NCBI GenBank assembly: GCA_947038745.1
Contig: CAMQXE010000023.1
Coordinates: forward strand, 1-10,269
DNA from: an uncultured Propionibacteriaceae bacterium
GTDB taxonomy: Bacteria > Actinomycetota > Actinomycetes > Propionibacteriales > Propionibacteriaceae
Reading direction: 5' to 3'
DNA: 10,269 nucleotides
Shown here: piece by piece, positions 7,144 through 10,269 of the stretch
Layout: every line of letters starts with the position of its first letter
Position numbering within the stretch: the first letter of the stretch is position 1
The notes under the pieces: model-generated
The model's input: only the letters and a program-made list of their open reading frames with translations
The model's database searches: none
Told to the model about the DNA's origin: nothing
Made by a program: the position numbers and the translations under genes

Positions 7144-8546
7144 TGAGTGGACTTCGACGGGCTCTATGGGCCGTAATTGCGATTGGCGTAGTGGCAGTGC
7201 TAATCGGTGTCAGCATTCTTATCCCAAATCGTCCAGCTCGCGATGATTCTTTAGCAGTTTCGGCAACGACAACCTTGCTCTGCCCGCAAGCTGATTCCGC
7301 GGCAAGTACTCAAGTCGGGGTATTCGGTGCTTCAGGTGAGCTGTCTGCCCAAGAATTGGGTTCATCGGCGAGCGGGGTACGTAAGGTAGTGCCACTTAAC
7401 GTGCTGTCAATGTGGGAAAAAGTAAGCTCTCCGTTGAAGATCTCCACAGCGAATGGTGGACGTGCTGCGGGTACTGCTTTGACCTCAATGACGTCAGGAG
7501 CTGCTCGCGGCTTAGCTATGTCGCGTTGCAAGGTTCCGGCTACAGAGCATTACTTTGTTGGTTTGCAGTCGAATAAAACCAATATCACGCAGATCGTATT
7601 TAGCAACGTCGATGATGGTGAAGCTGATGTCGATGTGACCTTCTACTCTGAGATGGGCCGAGTACAGGCTGCTGGCTCAAAGTCGATCACGGTCAAGGCT
7701 GGGGAGAGCACCACATTAAGTTTGGAGTCTCTTATTGACCGGCCGGGGCCAATTGCTGTGAAGGTCAAGGCGACTCAGGGCCGTATCGCAGCTTTTGCTC
7801 GTACTCACGTTCTTGCTGGTTCAGATGCTTCACCGCGTGGTGTTGATTGGTTCCCGGCAGCGCTCACACCACGAGCGAAGGTGGTTATTCCTGGTATCCC
7901 CGCAGGAGCTGGTGAACGTCGCCTCGTAATCTCTAACTTTGGTGAAGCTCGGGCAGAGGTCAGGATCGATATTGTTGGGCTTACTTCAACTTATGCAGTT
8001 GCTGACACGCCAACGATGGGGATTAACCCAGAAGCAGTAGTTAGCCTCGATATTGCTAAGGCATTAGGTGGAACTGGTGGCTCGCTTAGACTGACCAGCA
8101 CTGAACCAATTGTGGCCTCAGTCACATCAACGTCAAGTGAAGATACCTTGCTCGATGTGGCAGATTCGGTGAGCACATTGCCCTTCGAAGGAACCGCAGC
8201 GCTTCCGGTGCCAGCACTGACCGATGTTACGACATCAGTCTCTTTAGCTAACGTTGGTGCGGTGCCAGCTATTGCTGAAATCCGCGCTCTTGATGCAGCA
8301 GGTCAGCCGATCGGTGCACCCCAGGTGGCGATCGTCAAACCGGGTACGACGACTTTTGTTGCCATTCCTGAGGCGACAAAGAACTATGTTATCGAGGTCA
8401 AACTTGTGTCTGGTACGGCCTATGGAGCCGTGGTGGCTAAGGCTGATTCTGAGGAATCTAAGGGGTTAGCAGTCTTGCCGTTGACGGCAATTGAGGCTGA
8501 ACATGGAAAGCTGAATCCCAACAACGATCATCGGGTTGGGGAGTAG
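7143..8546 (+). CDS. DUF5719 family membrane-anchored exported protein
   Basis: This 467-residue protein has a short basic N-terminus and one hydrophobic segment (about 7-28) without an obvious cleavage site, so it is probably a signal anchor with the rest outside the cell. Its only two cysteines, 47 and 129, are both outside and could form a disulfide. The remainder is Val/Thr/Ala/Ser-rich and predicted beta, with three similar units at about 147-225, 258-330 and 362-437. It resembles DUF5719 proteins, which sit beside large glycosyltransferases in actinobacteria; the function is not known. The GTG start overlaps the GT2 stop codon (TAGTG), and GGAGGAG lies at 7128-7134, eight bases before it, so the two genes are translationally coupled and their products may act together. 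The gene ends before a strong hairpin. Confidence 0.82.
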   Translation: MSGLRRALWAVIAIGVVAVLIGVSILIPNRPARDDSLAVSATTTLLCPQADSAASTQVGVFGASGELSAQELGSSASGVRKVVPLNVLSMWEKVSSPLKISTANGGRAAGTALTSMTSGAARGLAMSRCKVPATEHYFVGLQSNKTNITQIVFSNVDDGEADVDVTFYSEMGRVQAAGSKSITVKAGESTTLSLESLIDRPGPIAVKVKATQGRIAAFARTHVLAGSDASPRGVDWFPAALTPRAKVVIPGIPAGAGERRLVISNFGEARAEVRIDIVGLTSTYAVADTPTMGINPEAVVSLDIAKALGGTGGSLRLTSTEPIVASVTSTSSEDTLLDVADSVSTLPFEGTAALPVPALTDVTTSVSLANVGAVPAIAEIRALDAAGQPIGAPQVAIVKPGTTTFVAIPEATKNYVIEVKLVSGTAYGAVVAKADSEESKGLAVLPLTAIEAEHGKLNPNNDHRVGE

Positions 8547-8563
8547 CAAAACTTTGACACGAT

Positions 8564-8593
8564 AGCGGCCGTCCACTGAGGTGGGCGGCCGTT
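8564..8593 (+). terminator. Hairpin terminator after the GT2/DUF5719 unit
   Basis: A 13-bp stem (8564-8576 with 8581-8593) containing two G-U pairs closes on a TGAG loop and is followed by a T-rich stretch (TTATTTGTT). It fills the 50-bp convergent gap between DUF5719 and the zincin-like gene. On the minus strand the two wobble pairs become A-C mismatches, leaving a weaker broken stem, so it should work best for the + strand genes. Confidence 0.8.
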
Positions 8594-8596
8594 GCG

Positions 8597-9034
8597 TTAT
8601 TTGTTAGTGTCGCGGCTGCGCCCTGCAGGATCGATAGTTGAAACTTCTAGCCCTGTTAGTGCAGCAAGCTGTTCGACGATAGTGCGGTAAACCAAAATAT
8701 CTAGTTCACGTCGAGAATTAGCACGAAATTCGAGTGGCCTGCGATAGAGCGTTACTGTTGCACAAGACGCCGCAGTTGCGCTTGTAGCTGCCGCTAGAGG
8801 AACAAGCTCTTGGGTCCAAGCTCCAGATAGCGTGGGGATATCTTCGACGCCAATGGCTACGTCAGCCAGCGCTGCTGGGCAGTCTTTGCTGATTCTCGAC
8901 AGAGACTGCGCAATACTGCCAGTAAAGAAATCACGCGAGGATTCCCGGCGGCGAAGTGGCAGCGTCTCACCAAGCAAAGGACTGGTGCGCGCTAGCGGTC
9001 CGCGCAATCCGCGAAGATGGCGATTCCTATTCAT
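8597..9034 (-). CDS. Zincin-like (PF06262-type) protein with degenerate active site
   Basis: This 145-residue protein resembles the small actinobacterial 'metallopeptidase family' proteins encoded next to DUF3499. Family-like parts are the basic start with RGLRGPLA (8-15), a central segment ending in VEDIP, the strand VTLYRRPLEFRA and the C-terminal helix ending in LEVSTIDP. The helix that should carry HExxH reads IVEQLA, with Glu121 kept but both His positions replaced (Val120, Ala124). Zinc-dependent proteolysis is therefore unlikely, and a binding or structural role is more plausible. The ATG at 9032-9034 was chosen over an in-frame ATG at 9133 because the longer form would overlap DUF3499 by 38 bases and its extra 33 residues do not look like the family. 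TAGGGT and seven bases precede the chosen start, suggesting a leaderless transcript. Confidence 0.75.
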   Translation of the reverse strand: MNRNRHLRGLRGPLARTSPLLGETLPLRRRESSRDFFTGSIAQSLSRISKDCPAALADVAIGVEDIPTLSGAWTQELVPLAAATSATAASCATVTLYRRPLEFRANSRRELDILVYRTIVEQLAALTGLEVSTIDPAGRSRDTNK

Positions 9035-9041
9035 AGTGCTA

Positions 9042-9047
9042 ACCCTA
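9042..9047 (-). promoter_or_regulatory. Putative -10 element TAGGGT for the zincin-like gene
   Basis: On the minus strand TAGGGT is followed by seven bases and the chosen ATG. The hexamer is the same as before the TIGR03089 gene, with one extra spacer base. It supports the shorter start for this gene. No clear -35 is visible. Confidence 0.5.
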
Positions 9048-9083
9048 GCGGCGTGCCAGGGGTACTTCAGCGATGTCGTCGGA

Positions 9084-9089
9084 TAACGT
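9084..9089 (+). promoter_or_regulatory. Putative -10 element TAACGT for the DUF3499 gene
   Basis: TAACGT lies six bases before the GTG start of the DUF3499 gene. Unlike the TAGG-type elements it cannot be mistaken for a ribosome binding site, and no usable ribosome binding site is present: the only GGA touches the start codon. This favours a leaderless transcript. Confidence 0.5.
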
Positions 9090-9095
9090 AGCGGA

Positions 9096-9476
9096 GTGCT
9101 ATCTTCTCGACGTTGTTCAAAGACTGGCTGCAATAAATCGGCAGTTGCAACGTTGACGTACTCATATGCAGATCAGCAGGCCGTCGTAGGGCCATTAGCT
9201 GCCCGCCATGAACCAGGTAGCTATGACCTGTGTAAAGGGCATGCGGTTCAGATCACAGCGCCCCGTGGTTGGGAAATTGTGCGGCTACCGTTAGAGCAAG
9301 AGCCAGCAGCTAGCCGAGCCGATGATCTGATCGCATTGGCTGCTGCAGTTCGAGAAGCAGCTTTCACATTTGAAGGTGATCCAGTTGTGGCCTCACCAAT
9401 GAATTCAAGCGTGGTGGAGCTTGCTCATCGTGGACACCTAACGGTGATTACCGATGCGGAGCGCTACCAGGGCTAG
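9096..9476 (+). CDS. DUF3499 family protein, probable small zinc-binding protein
   Basis: This 126-residue protein has the DUF3499 hallmarks: RRCSKTGC near the N-terminus, AVATLTYSYADQQAVVGPL, then YDLCKGH followed by APRGWE. Cys7, Cys12, Cys46 and His49 are spaced like a small zinc-ribbon site (C-x4-C ... C-x2-H); metal binding is my inference. The rest is helical and weakly conserved. The function is unknown, but the family is found beside phosphomannomutase in many actinobacteria, as here and in M. tuberculosis. GTG is the start because the conserved RRC motif follows within five codons. There is no good ribosome binding site, and TAACGT six bases upstream suggests a leaderless message. 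Nine bases separate its stop from the manB start. Confidence 0.88.
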   Translation: MLSSRRCSKTGCNKSAVATLTYSYADQQAVVGPLAARHEPGSYDLCKGHAVQITAPRGWEIVRLPLEQEPAASRADDLIALAAAVREAAFTFEGDPVVASPMNSSVVELAHRGHLTVITDAERYQG

Positions 9477-9479
9477 GCT
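9474..9479 (+). promoter_or_regulatory. Putative -10 element TAGGCT for manB, containing the DUF3499 stop codon
   Basis: TAGGCT-N6-ATG is identical in hexamer and spacing to the element before manC. Its first three bases are the TAG stop codon of DUF3499. manB may thus have its own leaderless transcript in addition to any read-through from DUF3499. No clear -35 is seen within the end of the DUF3499 coding region. Confidence 0.55.
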
Positions 9480-9485
9480 AGAACC

Positions 9486-10269
9486 ATGCTGATGCCTGAC
9501 ATTTTTAAGGCCAACGACATTCGTGGTCTAGCTGGTGGACCCGATGCTGAATGGGACGCAGAAGGCGCTTTTGCGCTGGGAGCCGCGTTTGTTGATGCGT
9601 TGGAGCTTGCCGGAAAGACTTTTGTGATGTCGCGCGATATGCGTGTGACCGGCCCGGTGCTGGCTGCTGCTTTTGCTAAAGGTGCTATGAGCCGTGGCGC
9701 TAATGTGATCGATATTGGCTTGGCGTCTACCGACGGCCTTTGGTTTGCTTCTGGTCACCTAGATCTGCCTGGAGTCCAGTTCACTGCGTCGCATAATCCG
9801 GCTGGTTATAACGGCATCAAGTTCTGCAAGGCTGGCGCGGCTCCGGTTACCTCAGCTTTTATTCGAGATCTAGCAACGCGCGCAGCCCAGGTACCCCCAG
9901 CCGTTATTGAGCCTGGTCACCTGACCCATCAAGATTTACTGCCCGCCTACGGAGAATATCTAAGGTCGTTGGTCGATCTCGATGGCATTCGTCGGCTCAA
10001 AGTTGTGGTGGACGCAGGCAACGGCATGGCGGGGCATACCACTGGATCGGTGCTTGGCCCGCTCAATCTAGACGTTGTGGGGCTGTACCTTGATCTCGAT
10101 GGCAATTTCCCAAACCATCAGCCCAATCCATTGATCCCAGAGAACCTGGTAGATGCGCAGGCTGCCGTAGTAAAAGAAAAAGCAGATATTGCACTGGTAT
10201 TTGATGGCGATGCAGACCGTTGTTTCATCATCGACGAGCGTGGGGAAGTAGTCAGCCCGTCAATTGTGA
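9486..10269 (+). CDS. manB: Phosphomannomutase/phosphoglucomutase, 3' end missing
   Basis: The enzyme interconverts mannose-6-phosphate and mannose-1-phosphate, feeding ManC. The first 261 codons are present and the frame is open to the right edge. Visible motifs of the alpha-D-phosphohexomutase superfamily are FKANDIRG near the N-terminus (usually KAYDIRG), the active-site serine loop TASHNP with Ser102, a VVVDAGNGMAG block opening domain 2, and the Mg2+-binding loop DGDADR at 240-245. The sugar-specificity loop and the C-terminal phosphate-binding domain are beyond the window, so PMM versus PGM cannot be read directly. The adjacent DUF3499 gene and the nearby manC favour phosphomannomutase, as in M. 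tuberculosis Rv3257c. The first ATG is used because TAGGCT lies six bases upstream; a second in-frame ATG follows two codons later. Confidence 0.92.
   Translation, partial: MLMPDIFKANDIRGLAGGPDAEWDAEGAFALGAAFVDALELAGKTFVMSRDMRVTGPVLAAAFAKGAMSRGANVIDIGLASTDGLWFASGHLDLPGVQFTASHNPAGYNGIKFCKAGAAPVTSAFIRDLATRAAQVPPAVIEPGHLTHQDLLPAYGEYLRSLVDLDGIRRLKVVVDAGNGMAGHTTGSVLGPLNLDVVGLYLDLDGNFPNHQPNPLIPENLVDAQAAVVKEKADIALVFDGDADRCFIIDERGEVVSPSIV

Noticed and set aside
9035..9133. Longer start for the zincin-like protein at 9133 (178 residues)
   Set aside because: It would overlap DUF3499 by 38 bases and add 33 residues unlike the family; the ATG at 9034 has a promoter-like TAGGGT in front.
1..10269. Mobile elements, CRISPR arrays, tRNA genes and attachment sites
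   Set aside because: No transposase, integrase, regularly spaced repeat or cloverleaf was seen; the gene set is a conserved core actinobacterial neighbourhood.

Overview
The window looks like chromosomal DNA from a moderate-GC actinobacterium. The evidence is a WhiB2-type regulator, a TIGR03089 protein, a DUF3499 protein, a DUF5719 protein and TANNNT-type promoter elements placed right before start codons. The base composition, mid-50s % GC by eye, and the gene set would fit Actinomycetaceae (an Arcanobacterium/Trueperella-like organism), but the genus is an inference. The gene set matches a block known from many actinobacteria. In Mycobacterium tuberculosis the related stretch runs from the LCP gene cpsA (Rv3267) through the GDP-mannose gene manB (Rv3264c) and whiB2 (Rv3260c) to the phosphomannomutase (Rv3257c).

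Layout from left to right. The left edge holds the 3' part of an LCP-family (LytR-CpsA-Psr) cell-wall ligase gene on the + strand. It ends tail-to-tail, with a 4-base overlap, against a minus-strand TIGR03089 gene (AMP-binding-like fragment). A 29-bp divergent gap separates that gene from manC (mannose-1-phosphate guanylyltransferase), which is followed by a four-helix membrane protein of unknown function, probably in the same operon. After a 132-bp gap with a good promoter comes whiB2. After another 111-bp gap with a promoter-like element and a perfect inverted repeat comes a 1076-residue GT2 glycosyltransferase with a polytopic membrane part. It is translationally coupled to a DUF5719 exported protein. 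A strong hairpin terminator closes this unit. A minus-strand zincin-like gene with a ruined HExxH motif follows, then DUF3499 on the + strand and the 5' part of manB (phosphomannomutase), cut by the right edge.

How the genes fit together. ManB makes mannose-1-phosphate and ManC turns it into GDP-mannose, the donor for mannosylated lipids, glycans or proteins. The GT2 membrane protein, the DUF5719 protein and the LCP protein are all envelope proteins that could assemble, export or attach a glycan. WhiB2 is known in other actinobacteria as a septation regulator. A link between GDP-mannose supply, envelope glycan assembly and division control is therefore a reasonable inference, but no substrate can be read from the sequence.

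The most distinctive non-coding signal is a repeated TANNNT-N6(or 7)-start codon arrangement before five genes (TIGR03089, manC, the zincin-like gene, DUF3499, manB), which suggests leaderless transcripts. The other four complete genes (membrane protein, whiB2, GT2, DUF5719) have ordinary ribosome binding sites. No tRNA, rRNA, CRISPR array or mobile element was seen, and no gene-free stretch exceeds about 130 bp.
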